DNA of 64,000 nt from Paenibacillus_D tarimensis_A (lineage in GTDB: Bacteria > Bacillota > Bacilli > Paenibacillales > Paenibacillaceae), in contig CP166298.1 of assembly GCA_041281825.1 (NCBI GenBank), positions 4,650,001-4,714,000 of the forward strand. Reading direction: 5' to 3'. Positions 8,768 through 17,221 of this stretch are shown in pieces (position 1 is the first letter of the stretch; every line of letters begins with the position of its first letter). The notes beneath the pieces were generated by a model. It did not search any database, had not been told where the DNA came from, and worked only from the letters and a program-made list of their open reading frames with translations. Made by a program: the position numbers and the translations under genes.

Positions 8768-9139
8768 TTATCGCGGCGATTTGGAGAACGTCACACTCTC
8801 CGCCTCATCGATAACATAACCGAAATAAAGCGCAATCGCACCGACGACAAAGTGCAGCACATTGTCAGACAAACCTACATGCATGAGTCCGAACAAATCT
8901 TTAACAAAAACGCCGAGTACCGCCATCGCCATATAAACGATTCCAAGCAGCTGCGAAAAACGGCGGGCATATCCCGTATCCGACGCAGCGAGCAAACCGA
9001 GTACACCGGCAGCCAAGTGAATGATATTATGCGTCGTGTCCAGGTGAAACAAACTGAACAGATGATCGGTGAAAAACCCTACAATGCCGAGAAGCAAAAA
9101 CACGATGCCCGCTAATGCGGCAAACCGTCTCATTGCCAT
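8768..9139 (-). CDS. DUF4383-type small membrane protein
   Basis: About 123 residues, four hydrophobic segments in two similar halves. Each half has a loop of the type LFSLFHLDTTHNIIHLAAG / LFGLMHVGLSDNVLHFVVG, with paired histidines that define the DUF4383 family. Role unknown, inner membrane. I chose the ATG at 9139 because AGGGAGGA lies 7 bases before it; an ATG at 9172 lies upstream of that site. It has its own terminator downstream. Confidence 0.75.
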   Translation of the reverse strand: MAMRRFAALAGIVFLLLGIVGFFTDHLFSLFHLDTTHNIIHLAAGVLGLLAASDTGYARRFSQLLGIVYMAMAVLGVFVKDLFGLMHVGLSDNVLHFVVGAIALYFGYVIDEAESVTFSKSPR

Positions 9140-9282
9140 TGCGATTCCTCCCTGGGTCAGTATGGGAGGCATTCCCGTCTTGCCCCCTTACTGAACCCTA
9201 TGCATGTACGGGAGAAAACATGCCTTTTCCGCTTTTGATCACGATGTAACTCAGAGATATTTCTTACATCGGAGCTTGTCGT

Positions 9283-9915
9283 CTACTCGCCTTCGATGCA
9301 ATAGCGGGATTGGCCGGCGGTGATGGCCGCCTGACCTTGCGTCAGATCGGTAAGCCACGCGGCGAAATTCTCCGCCTCCGCTTCCTCCGGCAGACAAGTA
9401 ATAATGACACGGTCAGTGAATTCCGTGCCCCCTAACCTGACGCCGCGCCCGCGAAATTCATTCTCAAGCTTGCCGTACCATGTGTAATCGACGTCGACGA
9501 TCAGCTCGCGGTGCAGCACCTTGACAATCGGCTGAGCCGCGTCAATGCCTGTTACCGCTCCGTCGGTATAAGCCCGGATCAATCCTCCGGCGCCCAACAT
9601 AATCCCGCCGAAATACCGGGTAACGACAACGGCTGTGTTTTTGAGCTGCCGGTGTTTGATCACCTCTAGAATCGGCTTGCCGGCCGTGCCGCTCGGTTCA
9701 CCGTCGTCGGATTGCTTCTGGCACTCATCTCGCTCTCCGATCACATACGCGGAACAGTTGTGAGTAGCATTCCAATGCTGCTTTTTGATTTCCTCGATGA
9801 ATGCGACCGCTTCGTCCTCCGTCGTAACCGGTGCGGCATAACCGATGAACCGGGACTTTTTGATCATGATCTCAGCGCTTCCCCGCTCCCTTAGTGTCCG
9901 GTACCTTTCCAGCAT
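9283..9915 (-). CDS. yvyE: YvyE/YigZ family (IMPACT) protein
   Basis: 210 residues, the usual length. The IMPACT N-terminal domain has KKSRFIGYAAPV, HNCSAYVIG, DDGEPSGTAGKPIL and RYFGGIMLGAGGLIRAY, all family hallmarks, followed by a C-terminal ferredoxin-like DUF1949 domain. The molecular role is not settled; links to translation control are known for relatives. It starts 22 bases after pgi ends and is probably co-transcribed. An imperfect hairpin (9243-9275 region) follows without a T-run. Confidence 0.9.
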   Translation of the reverse strand: MLERYRTLRERGSAEIMIKKSRFIGYAAPVTTEDEAVAFIEEIKKQHWNATHNCSAYVIGERDECQKQSDDGEPSGTAGKPILEVIKHRQLKNTAVVVTRYFGGIMLGAGGLIRAYTDGAVTGIDAAQPIVKVLHRELIVDVDYTWYGKLENEFRGRGVRLGGTEFTDRVIITCLPEEAEAENFAAWLTDLTQGQAAITAGQSRYCIEGE

Positions 9916-9937
9916 CCGCTGCAGCTCCCGTTAACGA

Positions 9938-11287
9938 CTATAGTCGAGCTTCCAGCTCGGCCTTTTCCTTCTCGTAACCCGGCTTCCCAAGCAGCGCAAA
10001 CATGTTCTTCTTGTACGCTTCCACACCCGGCTGATCGAACGGATTGACGCCGAGCAGATACCCGCTGATACCGCAGGCTTTTTCAAAGAAATAGACCAGA
10101 TAACCGAACGTATACGGCGTCATATCGGCAATATTTACGACCAGGTTCGGCACATTGCCGTCCGTATGCGCAAGCAGCGTTCCCTCGAACGCTTTTTTAT
10201 TTACAAAATCCATTGTTTTTCCGGCGAGGAAGTTCAAGCCGTCCAGATCGTCCGCGTCGCGTCCGATTGTAATCTGCTCTGCTACCTCTCCAACCTGGAT
10301 TACCGTTTCGAACAGGTTGCGCGTGCCTTCCTGGACAAATTGACCCATGGAATGAAGGTCGGTCGAGAAATCGACGGACGCCGGATAAATGCCTTTGTTG
10401 TCCTTGCCTTCGCTTTCGCCGTACAGCTGCTTCCACCATTCGGATACGAAATGCAGGGACGGCTCATAATTCACCAGAATTTCAGTCGATTTGCCTTTAC
10501 GGTACAGCGCATTCCGTACGGCAGCATATTGATAGCTCTCGTTGTCCGCCAGGTTCGGGTTGCTGTATTCCTTCTGCGCGTCGGCCGCACCTTTCATCAT
10601 CGCTTCGATATCAACGCCGGCTGCGGCGATCGGAAGCAGACCGACGGCAGTAAGCACAGAGTATCGGCCGCCGACGTCATCCGGAATGATGAACGATTCA
10701 TAACCTTCTTCGGTTGCAAGCTTCTTCAAGGCACCCTTCGCCCGGTCCGTTGTGGCGTAAATCCGTTTGCGCGCTTCTTCTCTACCGTATTGCTTCTCCA
10801 ACGCTTCGCGGAAAATGCGGAATGCAATGGCCGGCTCCGTCGTTGTACCGGATTTGGAGATCACGTTGATCGACCAGTTGCGCCCTTCGAGCAATTGAAG
10901 CAGATGGGTCACATAGGTCGAGCTGATGTTGTTGCCGGCGAAGAAAATTTGCGGCGTCTTCCGCTGCCCGGACGGCAGCACATTATAGAAGGAATGAGTC
11001 AGCATTTCGATCGCAGCGCGTGCGCCAAGATACGAGCCGCCGATACCGATGACAATAAGTACGTCGGAATCCGATTGAATTTTCGCAGCCGCTTTTTGAA
11101 TACGCGAAAATTCCTCTTTATCATAGTTCGTCGGCAGGTCGATCCAGCCCAAGAAATCGGAGCCTGCGCCCGTACCGTTATGTAATTGCTCATGCGCCAG
11201 ACGAACGGCGCCTTCCAGATAGTCCACCTCATGCTGCCCGATAAACGACAACGCCTTGCTGTAATCGAATGATACCGCTTTGCTCAT
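9938..11287 (-). CDS. pgi: Glucose-6-phosphate isomerase
   Basis: 449 residues, the short Bacillus-type enzyme that interconverts glucose 6-phosphate and fructose 6-phosphate in glycolysis. Seen: GIGGSYLGARA, SKSGTTTEPA, the PGI signature DVGGRYSVLTAVGLLP, and active-site Glu in GKDNKGIYPAS context. The ATG at 11287 has AGGAGGA about 10 bases upstream; the frame extends to 11332 through the leader repeat, which I exclude. The leader carries two tandem hairpin modules (11305-11406). Confidence 0.95.
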   Translation of the reverse strand: MSKAVSFDYSKALSFIGQHEVDYLEGAVRLAHEQLHNGTGAGSDFLGWIDLPTNYDKEEFSRIQKAAAKIQSDSDVLIVIGIGGSYLGARAAIEMLTHSFYNVLPSGQRKTPQIFFAGNNISSTYVTHLLQLLEGRNWSINVISKSGTTTEPAIAFRIFREALEKQYGREEARKRIYATTDRAKGALKKLATEEGYESFIIPDDVGGRYSVLTAVGLLPIAAAGVDIEAMMKGAADAQKEYSNPNLADNESYQYAAVRNALYRKGKSTEILVNYEPSLHFVSEWWKQLYGESEGKDNKGIYPASVDFSTDLHSMGQFVQEGTRNLFETVIQVGEVAEQITIGRDADDLDGLNFLAGKTMDFVNKKAFEGTLLAHTDGNVPNLVVNIADMTPYTFGYLVYFFEKACGISGYLLGVNPFDQPGVEAYKKNMFALLGKPGYEKEKAELEARL

Positions 11288-11304
11288 AACGTGATATTCC
11301 TCCT

Positions 11305-11406
11305 GACATAGGGATCTTTGAGCGGAGCTCAAAGTCTCTCCGCTTCATAGGGATCTTTGAGCATGACATAGGGATCTTTGAGCGGAGCTCAAAGTCTCTC
11401 TGCTTC
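11305..11406 (-). repeat. Leader hairpin module, tandem copy, before pgi
   Basis: Two full modules plus a half module between them. In mRNA sense each full module reads GAGAGACTTTGAGC, TCC, GCTCAAAGATCCCTATG; the 8-bp stem with 3-base loop is perfect in both (plus coordinates 11316-11334 and 11376-11394). The proximal copy ends two bases before the pgi ribosome site. Related copies lie before nfo, ccpN, the 31-aa peptide and the NlpC/P60 gene. Confidence 0.85.
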
Positions 11407-11488
11407 TCAAAGTCTCACAGCTTAATGGTCGATTGGAGACGGAGCTGCGCCATTCGGCTTTGCCGTCGACCTTGTCCATACTAGCATT

Positions 11489-11517
11489 AGAATACTGGAT
11501 TTCGGAGTGAAAAACAA
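11489..11517 (-). promoter_or_regulatory. Candidate sigma-A promoter for pgi
   Basis: TTGTTT (11512-11517) and TATTCT (11489-11494) are separated by exactly 17 bases on the minus strand. It would give a leader of roughly 190 bases containing both hairpin modules. Confidence 0.4.
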
Positions 11518-11680
11518 GGAATTACAGCGGATCCCTGTGGACAAATCAGATTTATTGAAATTTAAAATAAATTCTTAGTCTTGGAACGAAACTTCTGTTC
11601 CGGTCCAATCGTCTAATTAATTGTAAATTTAAGGTTACGGTTGCAAGATCATGAATGATTGTGGAAGGACGGGGATGTAG

Positions 11681-13000
11681 ATGAGAAAGAAGTCAATCGG
11701 AGTTATTGGGCTCGGCACAATGGGTGCGCCGATGGCCGCCAATTTGCTGCGCAAAGGATACGCGGTTATCGTCTATAACAGAACACCCGGCAAAACGGAT
11801 GCTTTCGCTCAGCTTGGTGCAGAAATCGCCGGTTCTCCGCTCGATGCGGTACGAAAGTCGGATACGATAGTTACAATGGTCAGCAACGACAACGCGATCC
11901 GGGAAGTGTATTATGGGGAGCAGGGTATCATACAAGGCGTTAGACCGGGCCAGACGATTATTGACTGCAGCACGATTTCACCGGACTTGACCAGGCAGCT
12001 TGCTGCGGACATCAAAGCTAAATCCGGCGATTTCCTGGATGCCCCTGTAACCGGCAGTAAACCCGCGGCAGAAGAAGGAACGCTCGTTTTCATGGTCGGC
12101 GGCAGCAGCGAAGCTATCCGGGATAACGAGCAGGTTTTTCTTGCTATGGGACGCAAGGTGCTGCGTATGGGCGACAACGGAAGCGGATCTACCGCGAAGC
12201 TTGCGCACAATACGGTTGTCGCCATTAATCTGGTCGGCCTTATTGAAGGCATGTCGATCGCCGCTGCAGGCGGTATCGATGCGGCCGCTTTCCTAGAGCT
12301 GATCCAATCCGGAGGCGCCGCCAGCAAGCAAGCCGATTTGAAAGGACGCAAAATCATCGAGCAAGATTACAGCAACCAATTTTCTCTTGCGCTCATGCTG
12401 AAGGATCTTCGCCTCTCATCCGTCCTGTCGGACGGCATGGGTGTGCCGACACCGATGCTGGAGGCGGCAAAGGGCCAATTCCAGATCGGCGATGCCATGG
12501 GCTGCGGCGACCTGGATATGTCCGGACTGGCCCAATGCTACGAGCGCTGGATCGGCCGGCCGATCGCCGGGAACGCCCTATACGGGAAAGCGGATGCGCC
12601 GGAAGCCCTCAAGGAAGAGGCAGGCACTGCCTCGGGCGCGGATGCAAGCGCACCTGAGCGCAGACGAAGCGCCCGGCTCTCCCTCGATATCCCGCTGATG
12701 CTGTCGGTTTATCAATGGAAGCAAAAGGGAGGCTTTTTCGAGCAGTCGATAGCAGCTACCTTACTTGATCTGTCGGAAGGCGGCTTGCAGATCGCCACTT
12801 CGTTCCCGCTCGAGAAAGACATGTTCGTTGTCATACATTTTATGCAGGAAGCAGGGCTTCCGCCGATCACCGCCCGGATCATTCGTATCGAACCGAAAGA
12901 GGACATCTTCCATTACGGCTGTATGCTTACCGGACTCCCGCCGTACCAGAAGGTGCAGCTCGAACAATATATCGACAGCAAGATACAATCGGCAAGATGA
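11681..13000 (+). CDS. 3-hydroxyisobutyrate dehydrogenase-family oxidoreductase fused to a PilZ domain
   Basis: 439 residues. Residues 1-300 form a beta-hydroxyacid dehydrogenase: dinucleotide fold GVIGLGTMG (7-15), substrate loop DAPVTGSKPAAEEGT (120-134) and the catalytic Lys in GSTAKLAHN (Lys173). A linker of about 25 Ala/Glu-rich residues leads to a PilZ domain (about 325-439) with both cyclic di-GMP motifs: RxxxR (Arg328-Arg332) and DxSxxG (Asp363, Ser365, Gly368). The frame is unbroken. HIBADH-family enzymes oxidise or reduce small hydroxyacids; the PilZ part suggests control by c-di-GMP. Monocistronic with a terminator at 13052-13084. Substrate unknown. Confidence 0.85.
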   Translation: MRKKSIGVIGLGTMGAPMAANLLRKGYAVIVYNRTPGKTDAFAQLGAEIAGSPLDAVRKSDTIVTMVSNDNAIREVYYGEQGIIQGVRPGQTIIDCSTISPDLTRQLAADIKAKSGDFLDAPVTGSKPAAEEGTLVFMVGGSSEAIRDNEQVFLAMGRKVLRMGDNGSGSTAKLAHNTVVAINLVGLIEGMSIAAAGGIDAAAFLELIQSGGAASKQADLKGRKIIEQDYSNQFSLALMLKDLRLSSVLSDGMGVPTPMLEAAKGQFQIGDAMGCGDLDMSGLAQCYERWIGRPIAGNALYGKADAPEALKEEAGTASGADASAPERRRSARLSLDIPLMLSVYQWKQKGGFFEQSIAATLLDLSEGGLQIATSFPLEKDMFVVIHFMQEAGLPPITARIIRIEPKEDIFHYGCMLTGLPPYQKVQLEQYIDSKIQSAR

Positions 13001-13051
13001 GCTCTCAACATAAAATAAATGCAAAGCAAAGGTAACCACTGCTAATCTAAG

Positions 13052-13084
13052 AGGCGCCTAAGCCGGAAACTCGGCTAGGCGCCT
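13052..13084. terminator. Bidirectional terminator between convergent genes
   Basis: A 13-14 bp GC-rich stem (AGGCGCCTAAGCCG against CGGCTAGGCGCCT) with a 6-base loop lies between the PilZ fusion gene and the acetyltransferase gene. The rightward side is followed by TTTGC only, so the T-run is short. Confidence 0.7.
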
Positions 13085-13115
13085 TTGCGCAGGCGTTTGC
13101 ATCCGGCTAAGCAAT

Positions 13116-14174
13116 TTATCGCAATATTTTCCGAAGGAAAACATTCCCTTCAAGGCCCGGACCATAGACATCCGGCAGAGCCGCAACCGGGACGTACCCA
13201 TTTTTCCCATAAAAGGCGATTACATCATCATCCTCGGCATAGGTCATCATCAATAAGCAGTGAGCTCCGCGCTTCTTGACAACTTCCTCCGCATGCTTGA
13301 GCAAGATCGATCCGATGCCTTTTCTTCTGCCGTGTCTGTTCACGCCGATCTGCAGAACCTCGGATCTGGCCCCCAGAGCCGGGATTCCTTCGGGCGGTTC
13401 TTCGTGCAAAACAGCGACAATGCCATACATTTCATCATCTTTACAATCATGACAGGCATAATACATCGCTCCTCTGGCATAAAAAGATTTAATCCGCCTC
13501 CGCAGCCACTGTTCATGATTGGGATTGTTCCGGTTTAATTTAACATGCTCTACCTCTGCCAGGAGATTCAGGTATGGCCCGATATTTTCCTCGTTGATTT
13601 TCCTGATGCCATAACCACTCGGTCTAATCGTAAAATAGTCGTAATCCTCGCCGTCGGACAATCTTACAGTAGACTGTTGAATAAATCCGGCCTTCTCAAC
13701 AACTCTTCGGGAAGCGGTATTGAACGGCTTCACAATAGCGACGATCTCACTCAAAGAAGATTGACCAAACACATACGCAACCATCCCCATGACCGCTTCT
13801 GTTGTATAACCGCAGTTCCGGTAATCCTTATGCATTGCATAGGCAATTTCCCGTTTCTGCGGCTCGAGCTTGTCGTTCGGAAATACACCGCACCACCCGA
13901 TCAGCTTTTGGTCCCCTTTATGTACAATCGCCAGTAAAATCCTGACGTCATCGGGTTGAAATTTGTCATACGAATCGATAACAAATGCAAGAAACCGCTT
14001 CAGCTGCACTTCCGTCATGTTCCAATCGGGAAGAATATCGGTGATTTCTTGCTGTGTGGTCAAAGCGTATAACGCATTGTAATCTTCTAATGCGAATTCT
14101 CTAAGCCGAAGTGAAGCCGTCTCAAATCGAATACTTTCTCTCATCGCAATCTTTGGTTCAAACCCTTCGTCCAC
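13116..14174 (-). CDS. Double GNAT-domain N-acetyltransferase
   Basis: 352 residues with two GNAT folds. The first (about 15-185) is of the RimJ/RimL type: IRFETASLRLREFALEDY, GYTTEAVMGMVAYVF, NTASRRVVEKAGF. The second (about 190-352) carries the acetyl-CoA loop NRHGRRKGIGSILLKHAEEV. Tandem GNAT proteins use one domain for catalysis; both appear intact here. Starts with GTG, six bases after GGGGGG. The acceptor is unknown, a small metabolite, drug or ribosomal protein being typical. Confidence 0.8.
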   Translation of the reverse strand: MDEGFEPKIAMRESIRFETASLRLREFALEDYNALYALTTQQEITDILPDWNMTEVQLKRFLAFVIDSYDKFQPDDVRILLAIVHKGDQKLIGWCGVFPNDKLEPQKREIAYAMHKDYRNCGYTTEAVMGMVAYVFGQSSLSEIVAIVKPFNTASRRVVEKAGFIQQSTVRLSDGEDYDYFTIRPSGYGIRKINEENIGPYLNLLAEVEHVKLNRNNPNHEQWLRRRIKSFYARGAMYYACHDCKDDEMYGIVAVLHEEPPEGIPALGARSEVLQIGVNRHGRRKGIGSILLKHAEEVVKKRGAHCLLMMTYAEDDDVIAFYGKNGYVPVAALPDVYGPGLEGNVFLRKILR

Positions 14175-14314
14175 TTTTAACCCCCCAAATCATCTCGAAA
14201 ATAGAACGGCCCGTATCGTGCTTCCGCCTTACTTTCGTGCTACCATGAAGATAACATATTCTTTGCCGGAACAATGAACCATTCTTGCTCTCTTAGAAAG
14301 GAAGTCAATTAAGA

Positions 14315-15256
14315 ATGCATATCAGCATAAGCCGTTTAATCGAAGATGCGCTGAACTATATAGAAGTTAGGCTCACTCAAAAAGTAAACTTGGAGGAAAT
14401 CGCTCAATCCTTCCATCTGTCCAAGTATCATCTGCACCGGCTGTTAAGCCATGCCGTCGGGATGCCAGTCATGAATTATATCCGCGCTAGAAAAATGTCA
14501 GCCAGCCTTCCATTACTTCTCGATGACCGGCTCCGGATCGTTGATATCGGTAACCATTTTGGGTTTGAACATGAGCAATCGTATATCCGCGCTTTCAAAA
14601 AACATTTCGGCATCACGCCGGCGTTGTTCAGAAAAGAAATGCCTGAACTTGTCTTGACGGAAAAAGCGGATATTTCAAGGTGGAAAGAAATCGAGGAGGG
14701 TATCATATTTGCACCGACAATCGTTTTTAAACCTTCCATTTCATTAGTCGGGGTTAAGCATACAATTGATCACGAAGAGAACGTCCAGTATTTTACAGCC
14801 AATCAGGCCGGTAACGATTTCTTTTACAATCACCGGCCGCTTGTTAAGCAAAGAGTTCAGGAACATATCTACATCGGTTTAACCCGTTATCCGTCTTGGG
14901 ACGAAAGGAAATTCACCTACTATACGCCTTCCGCTCAAGTATCGTCTCTTGAGGAGCTGCCGCCGGGAATGGAGGGCAACCTGTTGCCCCCAAGCAAATA
15001 TGCGGTTTTTACTTATGTCGGCGGATTTCATCCGAAACATCTCACCATTCGCCATTTGGAGGAGATATGGTCCTATATCGATCGGTATGTGCAGTTCAAT
15101 AACCCGGGCTTCCGGCAGTCGGATTTGTATCATTTTGAGTACATCGACGAAAGCATTGCAACCGACGATTATTGTGAAATCGGCATCTATTTACCTATTC
15201 AATCCTTACCGCAAACCGATATCGTGGAACCGATTATCGATCGTTTCGCGCAATAA
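14315..15256 (+). CDS. AraC-family regulator with GyrI-like effector domain
   Basis: 313 residues. The N-terminal part (about 5-110) holds two helix-turn-helix motifs of the AraC type: VNLEEIAQSFHLSKYHLHRLL and IVDIGNHFGFEHEQSYIRAF followed by FGITPALFRK. The C-terminal part (about 140-313) matches the SoxS/Rob-GyrI small-molecule-binding fold (AVFTYVGGFHP, YHFEYIDE). A Rob/BltR-like drug-sensing activator is likely. Its last 51 bases overlap the end of the convergent gene. Confidence 0.85.
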   Translation: MHISISRLIEDALNYIEVRLTQKVNLEEIAQSFHLSKYHLHRLLSHAVGMPVMNYIRARKMSASLPLLLDDRLRIVDIGNHFGFEHEQSYIRAFKKHFGITPALFRKEMPELVLTEKADISRWKEIEEGIIFAPTIVFKPSISLVGVKHTIDHEENVQYFTANQAGNDFFYNHRPLVKQRVQEHIYIGLTRYPSWDERKFTYYTPSAQVSSLEELPPGMEGNLLPPSKYAVFTYVGGFHPKHLTIRHLEEIWSYIDRYVQFNNPGFRQSDLYHFEYIDESIATDDYCEIGIYLPIQSLPQTDIVEPIIDRFAQ

Positions 15257-16192
15257 CGTTTTGACCGATTGAATCGCTTTCTCCTCCGCCTGCCGGGCAT
15301 CTATAAACAAAGGAACGAGGTTTTTCGCAGTCCTGTCGGGATCGTTCAGCGGCACGACATCGCCATTCCCCTCGATCGTTGCTAGCACCTTCCCGAACAG
15401 CGCAGCAACTTCACGGTAACACCCCGCCGTCTCGCCGAGTTGCGTCCAGCCCTTTTTTTGCAGCGCTTCGGTGTAGGAGGCGACATCCCGTTTGGCAGCC
15501 GCATAACAGCGGAATACTTCATACGCGCCTTCCGGATCGTAATGGCCGCTCCGAAGCGCCTCGATAATTGCGCCGTATGCCTCTCTCCCGCAGGCATAGT
15601 CGGACTCGGGAAGCATCGGGTCGTGCGATTCCCATTTATAGACCGCTTGTACGAGAGATTCTTTATATACCGCCGCTTCATCCATTTCAACCCGGTCTTC
15701 GATGATTTGAAAATACCAATAAGGTGAAAGGTTAACACCGAAGCCGGTGTAATTCATCGCCTTGGGGCCCTCTTCCGCTCCATCGCAATAATATAGCGAT
15801 TCTGCCGCATCGTCATAACCAACCGCAACGGCAAACCCGTCTTTCCAGATCACCGCACCCGTGCCGCGATCGATGGACGCTTTAATTTCGGATATCGCAT
15901 GCTTTTGATACAAGGGAAAAACGGGATCAAATTGAAAGCCTGAAGCCTGACCCGCTGTTACGCCTATGAAATCGGCGGCCAGAAAGTTTTCCGCCATCCA
16001 GTTATAGGCCGTTGCAGACTCCGCAGTCAACCGGCGGTTTACCGTAAACCGAAAGCCCGTCACCGTCATGCCGGCCAGCATCGGTTTGGAACAGGAGATC
16101 CATCGTTTATGCGTCAAAATCGCGTGAAGGGCATCGATATACGATCTGGAGTCAACGCACATCCGCAAATCGTTTAACACAACTGCGCCCAT
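15206..16192 (-). CDS. BtrH-like / C39-peptidase-like protein, second tandem paralogue
   Basis: 328 residues, paralogous to the gene just upstream. Shared blocks: YxDxLxAILTxxxxxxxxKxMLxGxxxxxFxFxV, a central KxSxDRGxGAxxW, GYDDA, and a C-terminal helical half (ACGREAYGAIIEALRSGHYD). The N-terminal half recalls the BtrH_N / papain-like fold, but the position expected for a catalytic His is Val here, so I doubt peptidase activity. ATG 16192 has AGGAGG six bases away. Ends inside the araC-type gene on the other strand. Function unknown. Confidence 0.6.
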   Translation of the reverse strand: MGAVVLNDLRMCVDSRSYIDALHAILTHKRWISCSKPMLAGMTVTGFRFTVNRRLTAESATAYNWMAENFLAADFIGVTAGQASGFQFDPVFPLYQKHAISEIKASIDRGTGAVIWKDGFAVAVGYDDAAESLYYCDGAEEGPKAMNYTGFGVNLSPYWYFQIIEDRVEMDEAAVYKESLVQAVYKWESHDPMLPESDYACGREAYGAIIEALRSGHYDPEGAYEVFRCYAAAKRDVASYTEALQKKGWTQLGETAGCYREVAALFGKVLATIEGNGDVVPLNDPDRTAKNLVPLFIDARQAEEKAIQSVKTLLRETIDNRFHDIGLR

Positions 16193-16209
16193 TCTGTTCC
16201 TCCTATTCA

Positions 16210-17208
16210 TCATCTCGGTGAATGTGAACCCCATCTCGGGACGATAGACCGTGTCGGATCGGGGTATCGTGAAGAGATGCTTTTAAACAAGCACAGCGCC
16301 TGATCTTCCAACAACGCAGCAGCCTCCAGCATGTTAACAAGCTCCCCGGTCTTCCGTCGGTCAACCCGTCTGTTCGTCCCGTCCAGCACCATACATTCCT
16401 CTATAGCGGAAATCGTCCGCACAAGACGTTCATATAGGACGCAAGCCTCGTCCAGCTCTTCCCATATCCCTCTGCCTTCCTGCAAATAAAGCATAATCTC
16501 GGTTCTGGAGTATTGATAAGAGTCCAAAATATATAAAGCGCCGTGCTCGTCATAATCCCCGCTTTCCAGACCCCGGGCCAGAAATTCGTATGCCAGCCTT
16601 CCGGATGCAATCTCCTTGTCAGGCAGCGTCTTGTGTGGAGTATCCCAATCGTGGACCGCTAACCGCAGCGATTCCAGAATTATCTCCTCAAGCGGAACAT
16701 GGACCCGGTCTCCAAAAACCTGGCAGTACCAGAAAGGCGTAAAGTTCAGGCCGAAATTGTCGTACAAAATAATATGATCGTCCGCCGACAGGCCGTCTTG
16801 AACAAAAAACACCCGGTCCGCATCGTCATACCCGTGAATGACGCCGAATTCGGGAATCCAATAGATCGCGCCGACACCCCGATCCAGACTCTCCTTGGTC
16901 CACCTGACAGCATCTTCTCGATAATAGCGGGATGTCGGATGCCTTGTTCTTCCCCCATCCCAGATCGTAAAGAGACCCAAATTGCGAACTGCAGGCTCAT
17001 GCTCGACTCCCCATTGTCCGTATGCCGATACGGATAACGGCAGCAGCCGTTCATGCACGGAGAACTTGAAGGCCATTCCGCTAAGGCCGGACAGCATACA
17101 TTTCGGCCCGTCGAAAAGGCCTGCAGCAGTCAGAATGGCATATAGGCTATCGGTATAAGATTTCGATTCCCGTTTCATTTTGATGTGGCTTAAATATACG
17201 CCGGACAT
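16210..17208 (-). CDS. BtrH-like / C39-peptidase-like protein, first tandem paralogue
   Basis: 332 residues, similar end to end to the next gene (for example YTDSLYAILTAAGLF, FKFSVHERLLPL, SLDRGVGAIYW, VIHGYDDADRVFFVQDG). The C-terminal half is helical with ASGRLAYEFLARGLESGDYD. No signal peptide. ATG 17208 lies six bases after GGAGGA and 14 bases after the WYL regulator stop, so the three genes form one operon. The WYL protein may control its own operon. Function unknown; a ligand-binding or inactive peptidase-like role is a guess. Confidence 0.6.
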   Translation of the reverse strand: MSGVYLSHIKMKRESKSYTDSLYAILTAAGLFDGPKCMLSGLSGMAFKFSVHERLLPLSVSAYGQWGVEHEPAVRNLGLFTIWDGGRTRHPTSRYYREDAVRWTKESLDRGVGAIYWIPEFGVIHGYDDADRVFFVQDGLSADDHIILYDNFGLNFTPFWYCQVFGDRVHVPLEEIILESLRLAVHDWDTPHKTLPDKEIASGRLAYEFLARGLESGDYDEHGALYILDSYQYSRTEIMLYLQEGRGIWEELDEACVLYERLVRTISAIEECMVLDGTNRRVDRRKTGELVNMLEAAALLEDQALCLFKSISSRYPDPTRSIVPRWGSHSPR

Positions 17209-17221
17209 GCTCTTCCTCCAT

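Larger units (their letters stand above)
11288..11680. other. Divergent intergenic region, pgi leader and upstream region of the PilZ fusion gene
   Basis: No gene. On the pgi side are the tandem leader modules and a candidate promoter. The remainder (11520-11680) is AT-rich and should hold the rightward promoter; TTGAAA near 11555 is a possible -35 without a convincing -10. GGACGGGG lies 6 bases before the ATG at 11681. Confidence 0.5.

Noticed and set aside
10166..11185. A 339-codon open frame on the plus strand
   Set aside because: It lies antisense to pgi, has no ribosome site, and its composition follows the third-position bias of pgi.
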